From NCBI RefSeq assembly GCF_019448235.1, contig NZ_CP080409.1, forward strand, positions 3,472,001-3,536,000: 64,000 nucleotides of DNA, written 5' to 3'. Positions 17,349-24,600 of the stretch are shown here, piece by piece. This stretch comes from Nocardioides panacisoli (GTDB lineage Bacteria; Actinomycetota; Actinomycetes; Propionibacteriales; Nocardioidaceae). The translations under genes and the position numbers were made by a program. Under the pieces are notes generated by a model. The model ran no database searches. It was not told where the DNA came from and was given only the letters and a program-made list of their open reading frames with translations. Position 1 is the stretch's first letter. Every line of letters begins with the position of its first letter.

Positions 17349-18911
17349 GTGAGCGACGTGCAGCGTCCCGCCAGCATCACCGACGAGTTCCTCACCCGGC
17401 TCGTCGCCCGGGTGCCGGGCAGCACCGGCAACACCTGGAAGCTCACCGAGGTCTACACCGGCGAGGTGCTCGTCGAGCTGCCGCAGTCGACACCGGAGGA
17501 CATCGAGACGGCGTACGCCGAGGCGCGGGCGGCGCAGCGGCTGTGGGCCCAGTGGCCCCTCAAGCGGCGCCTGGAGGTCTTCCACCGTGCACACGCGCTG
17601 CTGGTCGACAACGCGCACACCATCGCCGACCTGATCCAGGTCGAGAGCGGGAAGAACCGCCGCATGGCCGTGGAGGAGAGCTGCGACCCGCCGATGGTGA
17701 TCAGTCACTACCTCAAGCGCGCGCCGAAGCTGCTCAAGCCGGTCACGCGTGGCGGACCGGTGCCGGTCGTGACCACGTCGAAGGAGGTCCGTGTCCCCAA
17801 GGGCGTCGTCGGCGTGATCGCGCCGTGGAACTTCCCCTTCGCCACCGGACTCTCCGACGCGATCCCTGCGCTGATGGCGGGCAACGCCGTCGTGGTCAAG
17901 CCCGACAACAAGACCGCGCTGTCCCCCCTCTACGGGATCGAGCTGCTCGAGCGGGCCGGCCTGCCCAGGGGACTGTTCCAGGTCGTGTGCGGCGAGGGGC
18001 CCGACGTGGGACCGACACTGATCGACCACGCCGACTACGTGATGTTCACCGGTTCCACCGCAACGGGACGGGTCATCGGGGAGCGCGCCGGACGCAACCT
18101 CATCGGCTGCTGCCTCGAGCTCGGCGGCAAGAACCCGATGGTGGTGCTCGACGACGTCGACGCCGACGAATGGGCACAACAGGCCCTGTTCGCGGTCTTC
18201 GGCAACACCGGCCAGATCTGCATGGCGATGGAGCGGATGTACCTCCCCGCCTCGCGCTACGAGGAGCTCAAGGCCGCCTTCGTGCGGGCGACCGAGGCGC
18301 TGGTGATCGGCGCGACCTACGACTTCGGGCCCGAGATCGGCTCGCTGGTCAGCGTCGAGCAGCGCGAGCGGGTCGCGGGCCACGTCGAGGACGCCGTGGC
18401 CAAGGGCGCGACCGTCGTCACCGGTGGCCGTGAGCGCCCCGACATCGGGCCCGCGTTCTACGAGCCCACCGTCCTCGAGGGCGTCACCCGCGACATGGAC
18501 GCCGGCTGCACCGAGACCTTCGGCCCCGTCGTGTCGCTCTACCCCTACCGCAGCATCGACGAGGCCGTCGTGCTCGCCAACGACACCGACTACGGCCTCA
18601 ACGCCTCGGTCTGGGGCACCGACCTGGAGCGCGCCGAGGCGGTCGCCCACCGGATCGAGTCGGGCAACGTCAACATCAACGACGGCCTCGCCGCGGCGTA
18701 CGCCGCCAAGGGGACGCCGTCGGGCGGGGTCAAGAACTCCGGCGTCGGTGCCCGTCACGGCGACCAGGGCCTGCTGAAGTACACCGACGTCAAGAACGTC
18801 GCCACGGTCAAGAAGCCCGTCCTCGGGCCCCAGCCCGGCCAGGACTACGACGCCTACGTCAAGCAGATGCTGACCTCGTTGAAGGTCATGAAACGCCTCC
18901 GCGTCCGCTGA
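17349..18911 (+). CDS. NAD(P)-dependent aldehyde dehydrogenase
   Basis: 520 residues from a GTG preceded by GAGAGG. All catalytic residues of the ALDH superfamily are seen: N161 in PWNFPF, E257 in CLELGGKNP and the nucleophile C291 in GNTGQICMAMERM, plus the FTGSTATGR coenzyme turn at about 233. It resembles succinate-semialdehyde/aliphatic aldehyde dehydrogenases. Coupled downstream of the GMC oxidoreductase, it should oxidise that enzyme's aldehyde product. Three tandem 22-nt repeats follow its stop codon. Confidence 0.92.
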   Translation: MSDVQRPASITDEFLTRLVARVPGSTGNTWKLTEVYTGEVLVELPQSTPEDIETAYAEARAAQRLWAQWPLKRRLEVFHRAHALLVDNAHTIADLIQVESGKNRRMAVEESCDPPMVISHYLKRAPKLLKPVTRGGPVPVVTTSKEVRVPKGVVGVIAPWNFPFATGLSDAIPALMAGNAVVVKPDNKTALSPLYGIELLERAGLPRGLFQVVCGEGPDVGPTLIDHADYVMFTGSTATGRVIGERAGRNLIGCCLELGGKNPMVVLDDVDADEWAQQALFAVFGNTGQICMAMERMYLPASRYEELKAAFVRATEALVIGATYDFGPEIGSLVSVEQRERVAGHVEDAVAKGATVVTGGRERPDIGPAFYEPTVLEGVTRDMDAGCTETFGPVVSLYPYRSIDEAVVLANDTDYGLNASVWGTDLERAEAVAHRIESGNVNINDGLAAAYAAKGTPSGGVKNSGVGARHGDQGLLKYTDVKNVATVKKPVLGPQPGQDYDAYVKQMLTSLKVMKRLRVR

Positions 18912-18917
18912 CCGGGT

Positions 18918-19022
18918 GCCGAGTCGGCGCGAACTCGGCTCATGAACGTGCCGAGTCGGCGTGAACTCGGCTCATGAACGTGCCGAGTCGGCGTGAACTC
19001 GACGAGCTCACGCCGACTCGAC
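18918..19022. repeat. 22-nt repeat module, cluster 2 (32-bp tandem repeats)
   Basis: Copies of the same 22-nt unit as at 3.4 kb start at 18918, 18950 and 18982, an exact 32-bp period with the 10-nt spacer TCATGAACGT twice. The third copy diverges at its end and pairs with an inverted partial copy at 19003-19022 to form a 13-bp hairpin (18984-18996 with 19008-19020). The module fills the gap between the convergent aldehyde dehydrogenase and hsp20 genes. Confidence 0.85.
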
Positions 19023-19030
19023 GGCCCGGG

Positions 19031-19459
19031 TCAGGCGGTGAGTTCCTTAGCGCCCCCGCTGACCTCGATCTTGCGCGGCTTGGCCTTCTCCGCGACCGGC
19101 ACGACCAGGCGCAGCACGCCCGCGTCGTACGACGCGTCGATGCGGTCCAGGTCGAGGTTGTCGCCGAGCACGAGCTGCCGGCTGAACTGGCCGTGCGGCC
19201 GCTCGGAGGCGAGTCGCTCCCAGTCGCCGTTGCCGGCCACGCGCTCGGCGCGGACCGTCAGCACGTTGCGCTCGACGTCGATGTCGATGCTCTCGGCGCT
19301 GACGCCGGGGAGGTCGAACTCGAGCACGAAGTCCTCGCCCTCGCGCCAAGCGTCCATCGGCATCACGCTCGGACGGTTGGTGGTCCCGGTCGCTCCGCCG
19401 AGGAGCTGGTTGGCCAGGCGGTCGAAGTCGCGGAAGGGGTCGGTGGTGCGGATCAACAT
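19031..19459 (-). CDS. hsp20: Hsp20/alpha-crystallin small heat-shock protein
   Basis: 142 residues. The alpha-crystallin domain covers about 35-130, including [30 protein letters not shown] and the C-terminal strand [20 protein letters not shown], with an I/V-x-I/V-like tail. It is an ATP-independent holdase. The ATG is preceded by GAGGAA. The gene is divergent from a MerR/HspR-like regulator across an unusually AT-rich 105-bp spacer carrying a palindrome, which suggests direct control by that regulator. Confidence 0.93.
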   Translation of the reverse strand: MLIRTTDPFRDFDRLANQLLGGATGTTNRPSVMPMDAWREGEDFVLEFDLPGVSAESIDIDVERNVLTVRAERVAGNGDWERLASERPHGQFSRQLVLGDNLDLDRIDASYDAGVLRLVVPVAEKAKPRKIEVSGGAKELTA

Positions 19460-19493
19460 GGTTCCTCCTCAGTGGATCTCGGGTACTACGTAA

Positions 19494-19504
19494 TCTGTAA
19501 CAGA
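19494..19504. promoter_or_regulatory. Palindrome between hsp20 and the MerR-family gene
   Basis: TCTGTAACAGA is an 11-bp palindrome with a single central base, set in the most AT-rich stretch of the region (about 19480-19540), which must hold both divergent promoters. It is not the HAIR element known for HspR. It may be the operator of the adjacent regulator. Confidence 0.45.
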
Positions 19505-19564
19505 CAATATAGGTGATATGTTCCGGAGAAGGCAATAAACCTGTCAACGTCTCCGGGAGGCACC

Positions 19565-19858
19565 GTGGAGCCGTCACGACACCGGGGCGTGTATGCCATC
19601 TCCGTCGCCGCCGACATGGCCGCGATGCAGGTGCAGAACCTGCGGGTCTACGAGCGGCGGGGCCTGATCGAGCCCGACCGCACGGCCGGCGGCTCGCGCC
19701 TCTACAGCGCCGCCGACGTCGACCGACTGGTGCGCATCGGCGAGCTCCTCGCCGAGGGGCTCAACCTCGCAGGGATCGGCCGGGTCCTCCGACTGGAGGC
19801 CGAGGTGGCGCGGCTGCAGGAGGACAACCGGCGCCTGCGACGTGCGCGGAGGACATGA
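19565..19858 (+). CDS. MerR-family regulator, HspR-like
   Basis: 97 residues from a GTG with GGGAGG upstream. The MerR helix-turn-helix is clear: YAISVAADMAAMQVQNLRVYERRGLIEPDRTAGGSRLYSAADVDRL, followed by a short coiled coil (LEAEVARLQEDNRRLRRAR). HspR proteins repress heat-shock genes and are usually next to dnaK; here the partner is hsp20, so it likely represses hsp20 and itself. The N-terminal order and lack of an effector domain fit HspR rather than metal-sensing MerR proteins. Confidence 0.85.
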   Translation: MEPSRHRGVYAISVAADMAAMQVQNLRVYERRGLIEPDRTAGGSRLYSAADVDRLVRIGELLAEGLNLAGIGRVLRLEAEVARLQEDNRRLRRARRT

Positions 19859-19906
19859 GCCCGCGTGCTCATGCGTCGCTGGGGGCGACGGGCCTAGGTT
19901 CGTGTC

Positions 19907-20542
19907 GTGCTCCGACTCCGATCCGCCACTGCCGTCGCGGCCCTCTGCCTGTTCGTGCTGACCTCGTGCGGTGAGCGACCGAGCGCCGCGAGCACCGAGG
20001 ACGGTCCGGCGCCACTCTCCGACGCCACGGTCGAGCGCGTGCTCGCCCAGGGCGTGGACCCGGCGCTCGTCCACACGATCGACCTCCCCGGCTTCACCCT
20101 CGTGGAGCACTCGGCGGGCGTCGTCGGCGATGCCGACTACGGCGCCTTCTACGCAGCTGAGCCGCCCACCGATCCGGTCTGGTTCGAGGTCGCGGCAGGA
20201 GGGTTCGGCGGACAACGCTGCCGGACGCAGCCGCTGGTCACCCCGTCGACCGCCCCGCTCGACGTCGCCGAGTGCCGACCCGACGGCGACGACGGGTGGT
20301 ACCGCGTCGGCGGCGACCGGCACGAGTACGTCCTCGAGGCGCGCGGCCACCACCTGCGCCTCAGTGCGCCGACCGGGGCGATCGATCGCGCGACCATGCG
20401 CTCGGCCCTGGTCGGCGCGCGCGACCGGGCTGGCAACCAGCCCGTGCCGGCCCCGTCGACCCCCGTCGAGCGCGGCGACCTGCCCTCGACCGGCGACGGC
20501 GCGCCCGTCGACCCCTGCGCGACCGAATGCCCGGGTGGCTGA
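19907..20542 (+). CDS. Lipoprotein of unknown function
   Basis: 211 residues from a GTG. A short signal peptide ends in LFVLTSCGE, a good lipobox. The exported part contains DGWYRVGGDRHEYVLEARGHHLRL and two further cysteine pairs, but I recognise no family. The proline-rich C-terminus ends in CATECPGG. A repeat module lies directly downstream. Confidence 0.7.
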   Translation: MLRLRSATAVAALCLFVLTSCGERPSAASTEDGPAPLSDATVERVLAQGVDPALVHTIDLPGFTLVEHSAGVVGDADYGAFYAAEPPTDPVWFEVAAGGFGGQRCRTQPLVTPSTAPLDVAECRPDGDDGWYRVGGDRHEYVLEARGHHLRLSAPTGAIDRATMRSALVGARDRAGNQPVPAPSTPVERGDLPSTGDGAPVDPCATECPGG

Positions 20543-20566
20543 CGCTGCCGGACGGCGTACGCCGCT

Positions 20567-20671
20567 GCCGAGTCGGCGCGAACTCGGCGAATGCGGGCCG
20601 GCGCGAGCGTGCTGTCAGCCGAGTTGGCGCCGACTCGGCACCTCTCCGAGCCGAGTTGGCGCCGACTCGCG
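20567..20671. repeat. 22-nt repeat module, cluster 3
   Basis: Copies at 20567-20588, 20618-20639 (inverted, 29-nt gap; 21 of 22 bases pair) and 20650-20671 (10-nt gap, end diverged). The unit spacings (51 and 32 nt between starts) and the total span of 105 bp equal those of the module at 3397-3501, although the spacer sequences differ. It fills the gap between the convergent lipoprotein and dioxygenase genes. Confidence 0.85.
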
Positions 20672-20672
20672 G

Positions 20673-21461
20673 TCAGGAGACCTGGAGGCTCCGCTTGGAC
20701 AGGCCCATCCAGAACTCGTCGGCGATGACTTGGGTGCCCGGCCGGCCGGGGTCGGTCGCGGCGCCGAGGGTGACGAACAGGGGGCTGTAGTGCTCCACGC
20801 TCGGGTGGGCATAGGGCATGCCCGGCGCGCGGTCGCGGTACGCCGCGAGCTCGTCCACGTCGCCGCGGGACAGCGCCTCGGCGGCCCAGGCGTCGAAGTC
20901 GGTGGACCAGCCCGGCGGCGGTGCGTCGATGCGGAAGTCCCGCAGGAACGGCAGGCCGTGGGTGAGGAACCCCGACCCCACGATGAGCACTCCTTCGTCG
21001 CGCAGTGCCTGCAGCCGCCGTCCGATGGCGAGCAGCCGCTCGGGGTCGTGGTTGGGCAGCGACATCTGCAGCACGGGGATGTCGGCCTCGGGGTACATCA
21101 GCTTCAGTGGCACCCACGCCCCGTGGTCCAGGCCGCGTGAGGAGTGCTGGTGCACCGGCTCGGTCGCGGGCATCAGGGCGGCCACCCGTGCGGCGAGGTC
21201 GGAGGCGTCGGGGGTGTCGTAGCGCTCGAGGTAGTACTTCGGGTCGAAGCCGCCGAAGTCGTAGACCAGCTCCACGCCGCTGGCCGAGAGCGCGATCGGC
21301 GCGGACTCCCAGTGGGCGCTGACGATCAGGATCGCGCGCGGTCGGGGGAGGTCGCGGGCCCACGCCGCGAGCTGGGCGGACCACCGCGGGTCGTCGAGCA
21401 GGGGCGGTGCGCCGTGGCCGATGTAGAGCGCGGGCATGCGCTCGGCCGTGGAGGTGTCCAT
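20673..21461 (-). CDS. ygiD: DODA-type extradiol dioxygenase, YgiD family
   Basis: 262 residues, the normal length. Zinc or iron ligands are placed as in 4,5-DOPA dioxygenases: LYIGHGAPPLL near the N-terminus, VSAHWES at about 48, GLDHGAWVPL at about 110 and a fourth His in YAHPSVEHYSPLF. It would open catechol-type rings; the natural substrate in bacteria is unclear. The stop codon lies 1 nt beyond the last 22-nt repeat. The gene probably stands alone, with ung 46 bp upstream on the same strand. Confidence 0.9.
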   Translation of the reverse strand: MDTSTAERMPALYIGHGAPPLLDDPRWSAQLAAWARDLPRPRAILIVSAHWESAPIALSASGVELVYDFGGFDPKYYLERYDTPDASDLAARVAALMPATEPVHQHSSRGLDHGAWVPLKLMYPEADIPVLQMSLPNHDPERLLAIGRRLQALRDEGVLIVGSGFLTHGLPFLRDFRIDAPPPGWSTDFDAWAAEALSRGDVDELAAYRDRAPGMPYAHPSVEHYSPLFVTLGAATDPGRPGTQVIADEFWMGLSKRSLQVS

Positions 21462-21507
21462 GGTGAGGGAACTGATTGAGTGTTCAACTTTGTTCCCGGC
21501 TCCGCGA

Positions 21508-22209
21508 TCATCCCTCCGGCAGGCTCCAGTCCACCGGCTCCCGGCCCTGGTCGGCGAGCAGTTGGTTGACCCGCGAGAAGGGCCGCGACCCGAAGAAGCC
21601 CCGGTAGGCCGACAGCGGCGAGGGGTGGGGCGCGGTCAGCACGGGGATCGGGTCGAGCCGCGGCGCCAACCCCTGCGCATCGCGCCCCCACAGCACCGCG
21701 GCGTACGCCGCCCCGCCGCGCGCCCGCTCGACGAGCACGTCGATCGCATGGCCGGTGACCTCCTCCCAGCCCTTGCCGCGGTGGGAGGCGGGGGTGCCGG
21801 GCCGCACCGTGAGTGACCGGTTGAGCAGCATGACGCCCTGGTCGTTCCAGGCCCGCAGGTCGCCGTGCCGCGGCGGCACGACGCCGAGGTCGTCGCGGTA
21901 CTCGGTGTAGATGTTGATCAGGCTCTTGGGCAGTGGCCACACGTCGCGCTCGACGGCGAAGGAGAGGCCGATGGGGTGCCCCGGTGTCGGGTAGGGGTCC
22001 TGACCGACGACGAGCACCTTCACCTGGGCGAGCGGCGCACGGAACGCGCGGAAGACGTGGTCGCCGCCCGGGAGGTAGGACCGCCCGGCCGCGACCTCCG
22101 CGCGGAGGAACTCACCCATCGCCGCGATCCGGTCCTCGACCGGCGCCATCGCCTCGGCCCAGTCCGCTGCCATCAGGCCCTTGTCGACCATTCCCTGCAA
22201 CACGCTCAT
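21508..22209 (-). CDS. ung: Uracil-DNA glycosylase, family 1
   Basis: 233 residues. The water-activating loop [19 protein letters not shown] (D71 catalytic) and the minor-groove loop [18 protein letters not shown] near 197 are intact, as is [11 protein letters not shown]. It removes uracil from DNA at the start of base-excision repair. Start codon choice is uncertain by a few residues (ATG at 22209 or at the internal methionines 7 or 13). The gene is divergent from an MmcQ/YjbR-family gene. Confidence 0.96.
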   Translation of the reverse strand: MSVLQGMVDKGLMAADWAEAMAPVEDRIAAMGEFLRAEVAAGRSYLPGGDHVFRAFRAPLAQVKVLVVGQDPYPTPGHPIGLSFAVERDVWPLPKSLINIYTEYRDDLGVVPPRHGDLRAWNDQGVMLLNRSLTVRPGTPASHRGKGWEEVTGHAIDVLVERARGGAAYAAVLWGRDAQGLAPRLDPIPVLTAPHPSPLSAYRGFFGSRPFSRVNQLLADQGREPVDWSLPEG

Positions 22210-22247
22210 GGCGCCCGATTGTGCCGCCTCGCCACTAGGCTCTCGGC

Positions 22248-22661
22248 ATGGCTCGTCGCGCCACCGTCGAGGACGTCCACGAGATCGCCGCCGGGATGCC
22301 CGGTGCGACCCGGTGGCCCGACAGCGAGAACGCGATCTACCAGGTCAGTCGCCGCAGCTTCGTCTTCTTCCGCACGCCCCGCCCCGATGCGGTGGACCCC
22401 GACACGGGGGAGCGCTACGACGACGTCATCGTGTTCTGGGTCGAGACCGAGGAGGACAAGCACGCGTTGGTCGAGGACCCCACGACCCCGTTCTTCACCA
22501 CGGCCCACTTCGACGGCCACTGCTCGGTCCTGCTCCGCGGCTCCCGGGTCGGTGAGCTCGACCGCGACGAGCTCGCCGAGGTCGTGTACGACGCCTGGCT
22601 GGCCCGCGCAGGCAAGCGCGCGCGGGCCAGGTGGCTCGCCGAGCACGGGTTGGCCGAGTAG
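22248..22661 (+). CDS. MmcQ/YjbR-family protein
   Basis: 137 residues. The segments [38 protein letters not shown] and [17 protein letters not shown] match the MmcQ/YjbR fold, a CyaY-like alpha/beta domain often labelled DNA-binding without firm proof. Small, cytoplasmic, no signal peptide. It is followed after 45 bp by a small GNAT gene on the same strand. Confidence 0.8.
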   Translation: MARRATVEDVHEIAAGMPGATRWPDSENAIYQVSRRSFVFFRTPRPDAVDPDTGERYDDVIVFWVETEEDKHALVEDPTTPFFTTAHFDGHCSVLLRGSRVGELDRDELAEVVYDAWLARAGKRARARWLAEHGLAE

Positions 22662-22706
22662 CGACGACGGCGACCGGCACGACGACGGTGGCCGTAGGTT
22701 GGGGAC

Positions 22707-22988
22707 ATGACTGATGCACGGGTGAGCCAGCACGCGGAGCAGAGCCGATTCGAGGTCCACGTCGAGGGTCGCCGGGCCGGGCTCGCCGACTACGTCGACC
22801 GCGACGGGGTCCGCGACTTCGTCCACACCGAGGTCGACGACGCCTTCGAGGGGCAGGGGGTCGGCAGCACGCTGATCCGGGAGGCGCTGGACCACACCCG
22901 CGCCGACGGGCTCCGGGTCCGGCCGACCTGCCCGTTCGTCCGGGCCTGGATCGAGAAGCACCCCGACCACCAAGACCTGCTGGCCTGA
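22707..22988 (+). CDS. Small GNAT-like N-acetyltransferase (YjdJ/GTN10 type)
   Basis: 93 residues. It is a minimal GNAT domain of the N-acetyltransferase_14 type: FEVHVEGRRAGLADYVD, FVHTEVDDAFEGQGVGSTLIREALDHTR with the Q-G-x-G acetyl-CoA loop, and a C-terminal RPTCPFVRAWIEKHPDHQDLL. The substrate is unknown. Its stop codon lies inside a 17-bp tandem duplication. Confidence 0.88.
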   Translation: MTDARVSQHAEQSRFEVHVEGRRAGLADYVDRDGVRDFVHTEVDDAFEGQGVGSTLIREALDHTRADGLRVRPTCPFVRAWIEKHPDHQDLLA

Positions 22989-23015
22989 GGCACGTGTCGG
23001 CCTGAGGCACGTGTC
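22982..23015. repeat. 17-bp tandem duplication across a stop codon
   Basis: The unit GGCCTGAGGCACGTGTC occurs twice head to tail (22982-22998 and 22999-23015), followed by a partial third copy. The GNAT stop codon is in the first copy. It is probably a recent slippage or duplication with no effect on the protein. Confidence 0.7.
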
Positions 23016-23043
23016 GGCCCGAGCGCCTGGCGAAAAAGCAGCG

Positions 23044-23074
23044 GCGGCGCCCCTCTCCCTCCCAGGGGCGCCGC
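23044..23074. terminator. Bidirectional intrinsic terminator
   Basis: An 11-bp GC stem with a 9-nt loop sits between the convergent small GNAT and PLP-decarboxylase genes. Reading leftward it is followed by CTTTTTC, so it looks strongest for the minus strand. A degenerate relative of the 22-nt repeat lies further right at about 23124-23145. Confidence 0.75.
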
Positions 23075-23157
23075 ACCAGCTGCGCTGCACCCGAACCTAG
23101 GCGCTGCGGCGCCGCCTGCCATCGGGAAATCGGCGCGAGCTCGGTGACCCGTTCGGA

Positions 23158-24600
23158 CTAGTCCGCGGCACCGCGGACCGGCCGCATCAGGCGGTCCAGG
23201 AACGCCACCAGCACCGCCTCGCGCACCGCCGGGGCGGCGACGTCGAGCAGCACGTTGACCGGGGCCATGCGGTCGGGCAGGTCGAGCCCGCCCCCGCCGC
23301 CGACGAGGCCGGCCGCGGCCAGCAGGCCGTCGAACTCCTCCTCGGACAGGCCGGCAGGATCCAGGGAGCGGATGAGGTCGGCCACGTCCGGGTCCACGCC
23401 CACCGGGCCGGCGGTGACCGCCGCCGCGACCGACTCCGACAGGGCGGCGAGGAACTCCGCGGCCGGAGTCGCCGCGCTGACCGACAGGTGGATCGTCGGC
23501 GGCTGGTCGCCGTAGGAGAGCTGCGGCTGGACGTACCACCCCCGCGCAGCCATCTCGTCACACACCGTGAACGCGTCGCACGTGGCATCGGTGTGCAGCG
23601 CGACCAGCGTCGAGTCCGGCCTCGCCGCCAGCTCGACGCCGGGCACGTCGGCCACGCCCGCCGCGATCGCGTCGGTGACCGAGAACGCCGCGGCCGCCAG
23701 GTCGGCGTACCCGTCGTCGCCGAGCGCCCGCACCGTCGCCCACGCACCGGCGACCGGTCCGCCCGAGCGCGTCGACTGCATCGTCGAGTTCAGCATCGTG
23801 TAGCCGGGCCAGTCGGCGTGGGCGAAGAACTGCGGACGCCGCAGCGCCGCCGTGCGGTGCAGCAGCACCGAGGTGCCCTTGGGGGCATAGCCGTACTTGT
23901 GCAGGTCCAGCGAGATCGAGGTGACGCCGTCGACGGCGAAGGTCCACGGCGGCACCGGGCGGCCGAGCCGCGCGGCGTAGGGGAGCACCCAGCCGCCGAT
24001 GCAGGCGTCGACGTGGCACCGGATGCCGCGTTCGGCCGCGAGCCCCGCGAGCTCGGTGACCGGGTCGACCACGCCGTGCGCGTACGACGGTGCGGAGCCG
24101 ACCACGAGCACGGTGCTGTCGTCGATCGCGGCCGCCGTGGCCGCGACGTCGGCGCGGTGGTCGGCGCCGGTGGGCACCACCACGATGCGCAGCCCGAAGT
24201 AGTGGGCGGCCTTGTGGAAGGCAGCGTGCACGGTGTCGGGCACCACCAGGGAGGGGCGGGCGACGTCGGGCCGCGCGTCGCGCGCCGCCTGCACGGCGAG
24301 CAGGCAGGACTCGGTGCCGCCGGAGGTCACCGAGCCGACGACGCCCTCGGGGGCGCCGAGCAGGTCGGCGGCGAAGCCGACCAGCTCGTTCTCCATCTGC
24401 AGCAGGCTGGGGAACGCCGTGGGGTCCAGGCCGTTGCTGAAGGCGTGCGTCGCCACGGCCTCCCGGGCGACCGCCTCCACCGCCTCCAGGCCGGAGTCGA
24501 AGACGTAGGCCAGCGTGCGACCGCCCCCGACGGGCAGGTCACCCGCCCGCATCTCGGCCAGCCGCGACCGCACCCGCGCGGTCTGTTCACTCCCGCTCAT
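23158..24600 (-). CDS. PLP-dependent group II decarboxylase/lyase (sphingosine-1-phosphate-lyase-like)
   Basis: 480 residues. PLP ligands are visible: SGGTESCLLA at 93-102, H196-V-D198 for the ring nitrogen, and the Schiff-base lysine K235 in SLDLHKYGYAPKG. The spacing and the HADWPGYTMLNSTMQSTRSGGP segment resemble sphingosine-1-phosphate lyase and actinobacterial glutamate/tyrosine decarboxylase-like proteins. The substrate is not known. The start directly abuts the stop of the GPH transporter gene, so the three-gene set phaC-like, transporter, decarboxylase forms an operon. Confidence 0.88.
   Translation of the reverse strand: MSGSEQTARVRSRLAEMRAGDLPVGGGRTLAYVFDSGLEAVEAVAREAVATHAFSNGLDPTAFPSLLQMENELVGFAADLLGAPEGVVGSVTSGGTESCLLAVQAARDARPDVARPSLVVPDTVHAAFHKAAHYFGLRIVVVPTGADHRADVAATAAAIDDSTVLVVGSAPSYAHGVVDPVTELAGLAAERGIRCHVDACIGGWVLPYAARLGRPVPPWTFAVDGVTSISLDLHKYGYAPKGTSVLLHRTAALRRPQFFAHADWPGYTMLNSTMQSTRSGGPVAGAWATVRALGDDGYADLAAAAFSVTDAIAAGVADVPGVELAARPDSTLVALHTDATCDAFTVCDEMAARGWYVQPQLSYGDQPPTIHLSVSAATPAAEFLAALSESVAAAVTAGPVGVDPDVADLIRSLDPAGLSEEEFDGLLAAAGLVGGGGGLDLPDRMAPVNVLLDVAAPAVREAVLVAFLDRLMRPVRGAAD

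Noticed and set aside
19460..19564. HAIR element (CTTGAGT-N7-ACTCAAG) for HspR
   Set aside because: No matching inverted repeat could be found in the spacer.
3397..20671. CRISPR-like array because of regular 22-nt repeats with spacers
   Set aside because: Spacers are only 10 nt, units are near-palindromic and inverted in places, and no cas genes are present.
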